Shown: piece by piece, positions 26,572-34,089 of the stretch
Position numbering within the stretch: position 1 is the first letter of the stretch
How the letters are laid out: each line of letters opens with the position of its first letter
Made by a program: the position numbers and the translations under genes
Assembly (NCBI GenBank): GCA_947244595.1
Contig: CAMXKT010000007.1
Span: forward strand, 1 to 40,625
Origin: an uncultured Oscillibacter sp.
Lineage (GTDB): Bacteria > Bacillota > Clostridia > Oscillospirales > Oscillospiraceae
Direction of reading: 5' to 3'
DNA length: 40,625 nt
Notes under the pieces: model-generated
Database searches by the model: none
The model's input: the letters and a program-made list of their open reading frames with translations, nothing else
Told to the model about the DNA's origin: nothing

Positions 26572-26613
26572 GTGTTCCCCGGGAGATTCTGGACAGGATG
26601 TTTGAAACAAGGC

Positions 26614-27930
26614 CTAGGCCCGGCCGGATCCGCCGCACTTCCAGCAGTTTCCATCCGTACAGGAGCTGCACGTTATAAATTCTCCTGTAAACGGATTTAT
26701 GTACCGGCGGTTGCCGTCGCAGGTGGGACATCTTCCCGTTGTATTACAGACGCGGCAAATTCCCTTCTCTCCGCCGCTGATACTGGGGCTGTCGTCGGAG
26801 ATGGAGGGAGTAATCGTGATTGGCTCCTCCCTCTCCTCCAGCGTGTTTTTTGCCTCCTCCATTTCCATGCTGGAAATTTCCTCGTCCGAGTATCCCAGCT
26901 TTTTCCAGAGTGCGCGGCGCTTCTCATGCCATTCCGCAATCTTTGTTTCAAAGTCAGGATCATTCATGCGCCCAAAGGTGCAGTGGCCGCAGGGCTCATA
27001 CTTGTCCCCTCCGCATCTGGGACAGTCGATAAAGGTCTGGAACATGGTAACCCCTGGTGGGGAAATGGAGCCGCTTCCCCCGCAGCGTTCACAGAGAGTG
27101 GAGCTGTTTCCGTTTCCATCACAGAAGGTACAGTCCGTCAGCATGGTTGGACGGTTTTGCAAAAGGAGGTCCAGCTCCTCCTGGATAGAGGCTTTATCAA
27201 CAGGAGGCTCTGTATTTTCTGCATTCCGGAAATTGGAGTCAAAGGACCGCAGATTGGCATGATAAGACCGCATGAATATATCCTCGGGGTCTTGGTATTC
27301 GTCCGTCCGTTCCCGGGGATCTTGGGACGAGTCTCCGGGTTCCTCCGGAGGCTCCGTATCCTCGGGCAGCTCTATTTCCTCGGGCGACTTTTGTTCCTGC
27401 GGCGGTTCCTCCCTTTCCGCCTCTTTCTCCGGCTGCTCAGCTGGCACGGGGGTGTAGGAATAAGAAGGGGGAGAGTATGTGTACCTGGAGCTCATGCTGA
27501 GAGCGAAGAAGGCGGACAGGGCTATGGCAAGTACGGCACAAGGAAGCAAGATCAAAAGGGGCTTTAAGAACCGCTTGCCGGAGGAGCGGTCCTTCATAGG
27601 CTTCGCCGCCTGTGCCCTCCTCTGGAAGAAGCGTTTCTTTGGCGGCTTGTCCCCTGCGGTCCGTGGGTCCGGTTGCTCCGCCTTTGGAGCCCGCTTCTTA
27701 AAGAAGCGTTTTTTTGGCGGCTTCTCCCCTGAAGCCTGTGTGTCTGCGTGTTCTGCTTTTTGGGTTCGATTTTTGAAAAAATGCTTTTTTGGCGGCTTCT
27801 CTTCGGCTGGCTGTTCCTGGGGCGGTTCCGACTTGAAAGGCGGGGATTTTTCATCGGGCCGCTTTTCCGCGGGCGGTCCGCCGGCGGGTGGCTTTTTTGC
27901 GGCGTGGGATTTGACATATTTCGTTTTCAT
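26614..27930 (-). CDS. Membrane protein with basic 25-residue repeats and DnaJ-like CxxC clusters
   Basis: A 438-residue protein of unknown function. Residues 1-120 are Lys/Pro-rich and include three copies of KPPKK(H/R)FF at 45, 70 and 95, spaced exactly 25 residues apart. One transmembrane segment lies at about 124-144. A Pro/Glu linker runs to about 215. The rest carries eight CxxC pairs: four at 267-317 (CTFC, CERC, CPRC, CGHC) and four near the C-terminus (CRVC, CPTC, CSSC, CWKC), with CxGxGxG-like spacing as in DnaJ zinc centres. The positive N-terminus predicts that the cysteine domain is outside the cell. Start chosen at 27928-27930 because GAGAGGA precedes it at good spacing; the longer frame has no such site. 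Confidence 0.75.
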   Translation of the reverse strand: MKTKYVKSHAAKKPPAGGPPAEKRPDEKSPPFKSEPPQEQPAEEKPPKKHFFKNRTQKAEHADTQASGEKPPKKRFFKKRAPKAEQPDPRTAGDKPPKKRFFQRRAQAAKPMKDRSSGKRFLKPLLILLPCAVLAIALSAFFALSMSSRYTYSPPSYSYTPVPAEQPEKEAEREEPPQEQKSPEEIELPEDTEPPEEPGDSSQDPRERTDEYQDPEDIFMRSYHANLRSFDSNFRNAENTEPPVDKASIQEELDLLLQNRPTMLTDCTFCDGNGNSSTLCERCGGSGSISPPGVTMFQTFIDCPRCGGDKYEPCGHCTFGRMNDPDFETKIAEWHEKRRALWKKLGYSDEEISSMEMEEAKNTLEEREEPITITPSISDDSPSISGGEKGICRVCNTTGRCPTCDGNRRYINPFTGEFITCSSCTDGNCWKCGGSGRA

Positions 27931-28109
27931 GCCAAGTTCCTCTCTCAACCAAATTTTCCGGCGAACGGACCTTGCCGGGCAGGCAGGAGCCTGTTGGACC
28001 GCGTGCAAATCCTTCCCCGCCCGGCTATGCGTCCGCCGGAAACACAAACGCAGCGCCAAGCCTTAAAACTCAGCACCGCGTGAAAATACGGACGCACGGC
28101 TTACGCCCC

Positions 28110-28138
28110 TTGAAAAAGGGGGTGGAAGAGGGTATAAT
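28110..28138 (+). promoter_or_regulatory. Sigma-A-type promoter upstream of a structured RNA
   Basis: TTGAAA (28110-28115), 17-bp spacer, TATAAT (28133-28138). Predicted transcription start near 28145, exactly where three hairpins begin. The first open frame downstream is the sigma factor gene, over 200 nt away. Confidence 0.75.
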
Positions 28139-28144
28139 AAGCCC

Positions 28145-28260
28145 GTGGTGCAGTTGCGAAACTGCTGTGCTGAGTGGTCTGGTCACTCGTACAGGGCCGC
28201 CGGGTGTTGCGAGCGCCCGGCGGCCTGCCGCATTTATGTTTCCGGTTTTTATTGTAACCC
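28145..28260 (+). ncRNA. Candidate structured RNA (three hairpins), new or a sigma-gene leader
   Basis: Hairpin 1: GCAGTT-GCGA-AACTGC (28150-28165) with a GNRA tetraloop. Hairpin 2: CTGTGC-T-GAGTG pairs with CACTCGTACAG (28165-28194), 11 bp with one bulge. Hairpin 3: 10 perfect GC pairs (28195-28204 with 28216-28225), extended by weaker pairs. No known RNA family was recognised. The 3' end is uncertain; no clear terminator follows, so it may be the leader of the sigma operon instead. Confidence 0.5.
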
Positions 28261-28309
28261 CTCGGGGAAAAAATTGCAAGAAAAATTCTGCGGGGCCCCT
28301 GTAACGTTT

Positions 28310-28330
28310 CCCCCGCCCCGGGGATATATA
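28310..28330 (+). promoter_or_regulatory. Candidate ECF-type promoter of the sigma/anti-sigma operon
   Basis: TGTAAC (28310-28315) matches the -35 class used by several Firmicutes ECF sigma factors (AAC core). TATATA follows at 28325-28330, though ECF -10 sites are usually CGTC-like. Position just before the sigma gene suggests autoregulation; this is inference. Confidence 0.4.
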
Positions 28331-28361
28331 GGCAGAAACAGGGCGAAAGAAGGTGAGCTCC

Positions 28362-28853
28362 TTGGAGGACATGGAACAGGTCTATCAGCAGCACGCCCGG
28401 ACCGTTTATAAGTTCCTCCTGGCCAAGACGAGGGACGAGCGCCTGGCGGAGGAGCTGACCCAGGAGACCTTTTACCAGGCCGTCCGGTCCGTGGACCGCT
28501 TCGACGGGAGCTGCAAGGTCTCCGTCTGGCTCTGCCAGATCGCGAAGCATTTGTGGTATCAAAGCCTCCGGAAGGGGAGGCGGGAGGCCCCGGTCTCCCC
28601 GGAGGACCTGCCGGAGTCCCCCGGCCCCTCGGCGGAGGAGAGCGTCCTGGAGCGGGAGGGGCGGATGGACCTCTTGAAGCTGGTCCACAATCTGCCGGAG
28701 ACACAGAAAGAGGTGGTCTATCTCCGGGCCTTCGGGGGCCTCAGCTTCCGGGAGATCGGGGACGTGTGCGGAAAGACGGAAACCTGGGCCCGGGTGACCT
28801 TTTACCGGAGCAAGGAGAAACTCAGGAACGGAGGCGCGAGCGATGAAGAATGA
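28362..28853 (+). CDS. ECF-type RNA polymerase sigma factor
   Basis: A 163-residue sigma-70-family factor with region 2 (VYKFLLAKTRDERLAEELTQETFYQAV and a FDGSCKVSVWLCQIAKHLWYQSLRK -10 binding segment) and region 4 (LPETQKEVVYLRAFGGLSFREIGDVCGKTETWARVTFYRSKEKL helix-turn-helix). Regions 1 and 3 are absent, as expected for ECF factors. The frame opens with a GTG at 28353 that has no spaced Shine-Dalgarno; the TTG at 28362 with AAGGTGA upstream is preferred, though GTG or the ATG at 28371 cannot be excluded. It overlaps the anti-sigma gene by 11 nt. The signal it answers is unknown. Confidence 0.92.
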   Translation: MEDMEQVYQQHARTVYKFLLAKTRDERLAEELTQETFYQAVRSVDRFDGSCKVSVWLCQIAKHLWYQSLRKGRREAPVSPEDLPESPGPSAEESVLEREGRMDLLKLVHNLPETQKEVVYLRAFGGLSFREIGDVCGKTETWARVTFYRSKEKLRNGGASDEE

Positions 28854-29910
28854 TCTGACCTGCGGCGTGGTGCGGGATTTGCTGCCAAGCTATATCGAGG
28901 GCCTGCTGGGAGAGGACTCCCGGGAGGCGGTGGACCGGCATCTGGAGACCTGCCCCGCCTGTACCGCCCAGAAGGAGGCCATGGCCGCCATGCCGGGGGC
29001 GGAGGAGGCGGAGGAGACCGCCAAGGAGGTCAATTACCTCAAGCGGGTGAAGAAGGGGACGGCCAAAAAGATCGTCCTGGCGGTGGTCTGCACGGCCCTG
29101 GTCCTGCTGGGGGGCGCCGCCTTGAAGCTCTTCGTCATCGGCACGCCCCTCCAGGCCCAGAGCGTGGCTGTGCTGGGAGAGGGCATGTGCTCGGACAACT
29201 CCCTGTTCCTGTCTCTGGTTTCCACGGACTCCGGCCGCGCCTTCTATGGCTGGAAGATGGAGACCGAGAACGGCGTGACCTCCATCTACGCCCGGAACGT
29301 GCTGGCCTCCCCCCTCCACCGCTTCACGGGCAAGATTTTGAGCGTTCCCCTGGAGGGCGTCCGGGAGGTCTGGCTGGGCGGGACCTCCAGCCAGGGGCGG
29401 CTGCTGTGGGCGGAGGGCATGACGATCGACCAGGAGACTTTGGACCTGGTAAATGCCAAAACTCCCTACTGCGGGGAGGCCCCGGCCCTGGGGAACATCG
29501 CCAAGCTCCTGCAGGTGGGGAGCCGGATTGGACGGTACAACATCTCCCTCCAGACCAGCGAGCGGCCCTACCGCTGGACGTTGGAGTTTGAGGAAACGGA
29601 GGAGACGACCTCTGAAATCTCGGGGCTGTCCCGGTTCCTGGGCTATCAGATGCTGGCGCTGGTGGAGAATTTGGACGAGGTGTGCTTCCAATACCCGTCC
29701 TCCAGTGGGTTCTTCACGGCGGAGATAGCCTCCAACTCCCTGGCCCGGCTGACGGAGGTGTACAATGACAAACACGCCACAAGCTGGCCCGTCCACGAGA
29801 GCATCAAGGAGTACGCGGAGAGCCCCCTGGAGTACCAGCGCATGGTGAAGCTGCTGGAGGAGATGTTCCTGGGGACCAGCGGGACCACTGTCACCGTCGT
29901 CAAACCGTAA
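28843..29910 (+). CDS. Zinc-finger (zf-HC2) membrane anti-sigma factor
   Basis: A 355-residue single-pass membrane protein that should hold the co-encoded ECF sigma factor inactive. The N-terminal cytoplasmic domain has the zf-HC2 pattern: Cys7, then HLETCPAC (His-x3-Cys-x2-Cys) near residues 33-40, plus DLLPSYIEGLLGEDSREAV. A transmembrane segment (IVLAVVCTALVLLGGAALKLFVIG) lies at about 73-96. The remaining ~260 residues are extracytoplasmic and would sense the signal; I do not recognise that domain. GGAGG at 8-nt spacing supports the ATG. A terminator follows directly. Confidence 0.9.
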   Translation: MKNDLTCGVVRDLLPSYIEGLLGEDSREAVDRHLETCPACTAQKEAMAAMPGAEEAEETAKEVNYLKRVKKGTAKKIVLAVVCTALVLLGGAALKLFVIGTPLQAQSVAVLGEGMCSDNSLFLSLVSTDSGRAFYGWKMETENGVTSIYARNVLASPLHRFTGKILSVPLEGVREVWLGGTSSQGRLLWAEGMTIDQETLDLVNAKTPYCGEAPALGNIAKLLQVGSRIGRYNISLQTSERPYRWTLEFEETEETTSEISGLSRFLGYQMLALVENLDEVCFQYPSSSGFFTAEIASNSLARLTEVYNDKHATSWPVHESIKEYAESPLEYQRMVKLLEEMFLGTSGTTVTVVKP

Positions 29911-29942
29911 AAAAAGGACCGCCCGGGAGGGCGGTCCTTTTG
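29911..29942 (+). terminator. Terminator after the anti-sigma gene
   Basis: A-rich left flank, stem AAAAGGACCGCC with complementary GGCGGTCCTTTT, short GGGAG-type loop. The A-run on the left also permits leftward use. Confidence 0.88.
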
Positions 29943-29972
29943 GTTTGTCCCGGCATGGCGAGTCCGGAGAAG

Positions 29973-30051
29973 CGGGAGGGGACAGAGCCCCTCCCCTACA
30001 GGGTGTTCTGCCGGTAGAAGGGGTGTAGGGGGCGGGCTCTGTCCCGCCCCG
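29973..30051. repeat. GC-rich imperfect inverted-repeat element
   Basis: Two 28-nt arms (29973-30000 and 30024-30051) are near-complements around a 23-nt centre. Each arm is itself a perfect 8-bp hairpin (GGGAGGGG/CCCCTCCC and GGGGCGGG/CCCGCCCC) enclosing ACAGAG or CTCTGT. It lies 6 nt downstream of the carB-dapF stop. The look is that of a small dispersed non-coding element. Confidence 0.8.
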
Positions 30052-30057
30052 TTTTCC

Positions 30058-33000
30058 TCAATATTCAATCTCCCCCGTATACACCAGTTTCGCGTCCCCC
30101 GTCAGGGTGACGCCCTCGTCGGTGTAATGGACGATCAGCTCCCCGCCCTTCACCCGGACGGTGACATCCCGGCCCTTCTCGCAAAGGCCGTTGGCAACTG
30201 CCGCCACCACCGCCGCGCAGGCGCCGGTTCCGCAGGCCATGGTTTCCCCGCTGCCCCGCTCCCAGACCCGCATCTTGATGGTGCTGGGATTCACCACCCG
30301 GATGAACTCCGTGTTGATCCGCTCCGGGAAATAGGGCGCGTGCTCGAACCGGGGGCCGATGAAGTCGATATCCACCGCGTCCACCCGGTCGCAGAAGACC
30401 ACGCAGTGGGGGTTGCCCATGTCCACGCAGGTGATGTTGTAGGGCCGTCCGGCAATGCGGACGGGATAGTCCACCACCTGGCTTTCCGCGATGGTGAATT
30501 TCAGCGCCGCCGTGTCCAGAGTGGCCCTTCCCATGTCCACGCTGGCGGAGGTGACTTTCCCGCTGGTGGTGTAGAGGGTCACGGTCCGGACCCCGCTGGC
30601 GGTCTCCACCGTCAGGGTCTCCTTGTCTGTGAGGCCTTTGTCGTGGAGGTACTTCCCCACGCACCGCAGGGCGTTGCCCGCCATTTTTCCCTCGCTGCCG
30701 TCGGAGTTGAACATCCTCATTTTCGCGTCGGCGATTTCGGACCGCTCCATCAGGATGATGCCGTCGGCCCCCACGCCGAAGTGGCGGCGGCAGAAGGGCA
30801 CGCAGAGGGATTCCGGGCAGGTGATGCGGCCGTCGAAGTTCTCCAGGAAGATGTAGTCGTTGCCGCAGGTCTGCATCTTGGTAAAGACCAATTTCTCCCG
30901 ATGGTCCCGGAGGTGGCAGATGTCCACCAGCTCCGTGTTCCCCTGGTTGTACCGGGACTCCAGGATGTCCGCCAGGGCCCCGGCGGTGTCCAGGGAGGTG
31001 AGGCAGGGAATGCCCAGCTGGACGCAGCGGTGGTTCAATCGGATGAAGTCCCGGATGTACTCCGGCTCCGTGGACCCGGTGAGGATGACGTAGTCGATCT
31101 TCCCGTCCTCCAGCAGCTGGAAGACCCGGTTGTCCTGGCCCAGCTTCCCCACGATCTCCACGCCGGTGCCCAGGCGCTCAATTTCATGGGCGGTGCCGTC
31201 CGTCGCGTAGAGCTTGAAGCCCAGCTCGTCCAGCTTCCGGGCGGTGTCCAGAATCTCCGGCTGGTCCCGGCGGTTGACGGAGATGAGCACTCCGCCCTTT
31301 TCCTGCTTCTCCACCTTGTACCCAGCGGAGACCAGGCCCTTGAAGAGGGCCTCCTGCATGTTCTTGCCCAGGCCCAGGACCTCGCCGGTGGACTTCATCT
31401 CCGGGGAGAGGGCGGCGTTGGCGTCGGTGAGCTTCTCGAAGGAGAAGACGGGGACCTTGACGGCGGTGTAGGGGGGCTGCTTGTAGAGCCCGGTGCCGTA
31501 GCCCAGGGATTTCAGAGGCTGTCCCACCATGACCCGCGTGGCCAGGTCCACCATGGGGACTCCGGTGACCTTGGAGATGTAGGGCACCGTCCGGCTGGCC
31601 CGGGGGTTCACCTCGATGACGTAAAGCTCCCCCTGATAGATTAAGTACTGGATGTTGATGAGTCCCTTGGTCCCCAGGGACAGGGCCAGCTTCTCAGAGC
31701 AGTCCACGATTGTCTTGAGCATCCGGTCCCCGATGGAGAAGGGCGGGTAGACGGCGATAGAGTCCCCGGAGTGGACGCCGGTGCGCTCGATGTGCTGCAT
31801 GACGCCGGGGATGAGGACGTCCGCGCCGTCGGAGATCACGTCCACCTCCAGCTCCTTGCCCATGAGGTACTGGTCCACCAGGACGGGGTTTTCCACCTTC
31901 CCGGAGAGGATGACGTTCATGTAGGTCCGGACGTCCGTATCGTTGTGGGCGATGACCATGTTCTGCCCGCCGATGACGTAGGAGGGCCGGAGCAGCACGG
32001 GATAGCCCAGTTCGTTGGCGGCGCTCAGGGCCTCCTCCATGCCCAGGACCCCACGGCCCTGGGGGCGCTTGATGTGGAAGCGCTCCAGCAGCTCGTCGAA
32101 GCGCTCCCGGTCCTCCGCCATGTCGATGGACTCGGCGGAGGTGCCCATGATCCGGATGCCGTGGCTGTCCAGGTACTGGGTCAGCTTGATGGCCGTCTGG
32201 CCGCCGAAGGCCACCACCACGCCCACCGGCTTTTCCACATCGATGATGTGCATCACGTCCTCGGGGTACAGGGGCTCGAAGTACAGCCGGTCGGCGGTGT
32301 CGTAGTCCGTGGAGACGGTCTCCGGGTTGTTGTTGACGATGACCACGTCATAGCCCAGCTCCTTGAGGGTCCAGACGCAGTGGACGGAGGAGTAGTCGAA
32401 CTCAATGCCCTGTCCAATCCGGATGGGCCCGGAGCCCAGGACCATGATGACGGGCCGCCCGGATCGGGGGAAGGCCCGGGACTCGCAGAACTGGTCGAAG
32501 CTGGAGTAGAAATAGGGGGTCTCCGCGTCGAACTCCGCGCCGCAGGTATCCACCATCTTGTAGACGGCGGTCTTGGGCTCCTCCGGGAGGTTTTCCGCCC
32601 CGGAGAGGCGGAGCAGGGTCCCGTCCGGGTAGCCCAGGCGCTTGCCCTCGGCGTAGTGTTCCGCCGTCAAGCCGTCCTGTTCCAGGGCGGCTTCAAAGTC
32701 CGCCATTCCCCGGAGCTTCCAGAGGAACCAGCGATCGATTTTGGTGATGGAGAAAATCTCGTCTACGGACACGCCGGATTTCAGGGCCTCGAAGACGGTG
32801 AAGATCCGCCGGTCGTCCACCCGCCGGAGGCGCTCCCAGATGGGGGCGGGGTCCGTGTTCTTCCGGTTCAGGCTGTCCTGGCCGATCTCCGCCCCCCGGA
32901 CGGCCTTCATCAGGGCCATTTCAAAGCTGGGGGCGATGGACATGACCTCCCCCGTGGCCTTCATCTGGGTGCCTAAGGAGCGGGAGGCGTCGGCGAACTT

Positions 33001-34089
33001 GTCGAAGGGCCACTTAGGCATCTTCACCACGATGTAGTCCAGCGTCGGTTCGAAGCAGGCGCAGGTCTTCCCGGTGATGTCGTTCTTGATCTCGTCCAGG
33101 GTGTACCCCAGGGCGATCTTGGCCGTGATCTTGGCAATGGGGTAGCCCGTGGCCTTGGAGGCCAGGGCGGAGGACCGGCTGACCCGGGGGTTCACCTCGA
33201 TGACAGCGTACTCAAAGCTATCCGGGTTCAACGCCAGCTGGACGTTGCAGCCCCCCACGATCCCTAAATGGGCGATGATGTCCAGGGAGGCGGAGCGGAG
33301 CATCTGGAACTCCCGGTCCGCCAGGGTCTGGGTGGGGGCCACCACGATGGAATCCCCGGTGTGGACCCCCACGGGGTCCAGGTTCTCCATGGAGCAGACG
33401 GCGATGACGTTGCCCACCGCGTCCCGCATGGTCTCGAACTCGATTTCCTTCCAGCCGAAGATGGCCTTCTCGATCAGCACCTGGGTGATGGGAGAGGCGT
33501 CCAAGCCCGTCTGGGCGATGATGCGGAGCTCAGCCTCGTTGGCGGCGGCGCCGCCTCCCGCGCCTCCCAGGGTGAAGGCCGGGCGGACGATGACGGGGTA
33601 GCCGATTCTGGCGGCCACTTCCAGGGCCCCGTCGATGGTCTCGGCGATGTCGGAGGCGATGACCGGCTGGCCGATCTCCGCCATGGCCTCTTTGAAGAGC
33701 TCCCGGTCCTCAGCCCGGGAGATGGCGGCGGCGTCGGTGCCCAGGAGCCGGACGCCCTGCTCCTGGAGGAAGCCCTCCTTGTCCAACTGCATGGCCAGGG
33801 TCAATCCCGTCTGGCCTCCCAGGCCCGCCAGGATGGAGTCCGGCTTCTCCTTGCGGATAATGCGCTTCATGGTCTCCACGGTCAGGGGCTCCAAGTAGAT
33901 CTCGTCCGCCATGGCCTGGTCCGTCATGATGGTGGCGGGGTTGGAGTTGCACAAGACCACGTCCACCCCGGCTTCTTTCAGCACCCGGCAGGCCTGAGCC
34001 CCGGCGTAGTCGAACTCGGCGGCCTGACCGATGACGATGGGGCCGGAGCCGATGACCAGGACTTTTTTAATGCTTTTGTCCAGGGGCAT
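30058..34089 (-). CDS. carB: Carbamoyl-phosphate synthase large subunit fused to a DapF-like domain
   Basis: A single 1343-residue frame. Residues 1-1065 are a complete CarB: two ATP-grasp halves beginning KKVLVIGSGPIVIGQAAEFDYAG and PVIMVLGSGPIRIGQGIEFDYSS, the oligomerisation region, and the C-terminal allosteric MGS-like domain. It makes carbamoyl phosphate with CarA for pyrimidines and arginine. Residues about 1066-1343 (278, a full family length) are diaminopimelate epimerase-like, opening KLVFTKMQTCGNDYIFLENFDG. Kept residues include NSDGS, GNPHC, NTEFI, WERGSGET and the second catalytic cysteine C1286 in ACGTGAC. The first catalytic cysteine position in the CGNG motif is Ala1137 (KMAGNALRC). 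No stop or frameshift lies between the parts. It shares one base with carA (TAATG). Confidence 0.93.
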   Translation of the reverse strand: MPLDKSIKKVLVIGSGPIVIGQAAEFDYAGAQACRVLKEAGVDVVLCNSNPATIMTDQAMADEIYLEPLTVETMKRIIRKEKPDSILAGLGGQTGLTLAMQLDKEGFLQEQGVRLLGTDAAAISRAEDRELFKEAMAEIGQPVIASDIAETIDGALEVAARIGYPVIVRPAFTLGGAGGGAAANEAELRIIAQTGLDASPITQVLIEKAIFGWKEIEFETMRDAVGNVIAVCSMENLDPVGVHTGDSIVVAPTQTLADREFQMLRSASLDIIAHLGIVGGCNVQLALNPDSFEYAVIEVNPRVSRSSALASKATGYPIAKITAKIALGYTLDEIKNDITGKTCACFEPTLDYIVVKMPKWPFDKFADASRSLGTQMKATGEVMSIAPSFEMALMKAVRGAEIGQDSLNRKNTDPAPIWERLRRVDDRRIFTVFEALKSGVSVDEIFSITKIDRWFLWKLRGMADFEAALEQDGLTAEHYAEGKRLGYPDGTLLRLSGAENLPEEPKTAVYKMVDTCGAEFDAETPYFYSSFDQFCESRAFPRSGRPVIMVLGSGPIRIGQGIEFDYSSVHCVWTLKELGYDVVIVNNNPETVSTDYDTADRLYFEPLYPEDVMHIIDVEKPVGVVVAFGGQTAIKLTQYLDSHGIRIMGTSAESIDMAEDRERFDELLERFHIKRPQGRGVLGMEEALSAANELGYPVLLRPSYVIGGQNMVIAHNDTDVRTYMNVILSGKVENPVLVDQYLMGKELEVDVISDGADVLIPGVMQHIERTGVHSGDSIAVYPPFSIGDRMLKTIVDCSEKLALSLGTKGLINIQYLIYQGELYVIEVNPRASRTVPYISKVTGVPMVDLATRVMVGQPLKSLGYGTGLYKQPPYTAVKVPVFSFEKLTDANAALSPEMKSTGEVLGLGKNMQEALFKGLVSAGYKVEKQEKGGVLISVNRRDQPEILDTARKLDELGFKLYATDGTAHEIERLGTGVEIVGKLGQDNRVFQLLEDGKIDYVILTGSTEPEYIRDFIRLNHRCVQLGIPCLTSLDTAGALADILESRYNQGNTELVDICHLRDHREKLVFTKMQTCGNDYIFLENFDGRITCPESLCVPFCRRHFGVGADGIILMERSEIADAKMRMFNSDGSEGKMAGNALRCVGKYLHDKGLTDKETLTVETASGVRTVTLYTTSGKVTSASVDMGRATLDTAALKFTIAESQVVDYPVRIAGRPYNITCVDMGNPHCVVFCDRVDAVDIDFIGPRFEHAPYFPERINTEFIRVVNPSTIKMRVWERGSGETMACGTGACAAVVAAVANGLCEKGRDVTVRVKGGELIVHYTDEGVTLTGDAKLVYTGEIEY

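Noticed and set aside
22414-26610. Two long leftward frames (615 and 776 residues) over the phosphohexomutase and EF-G-like genes
   Set aside because: Antisense shadows of clearly identified genes.
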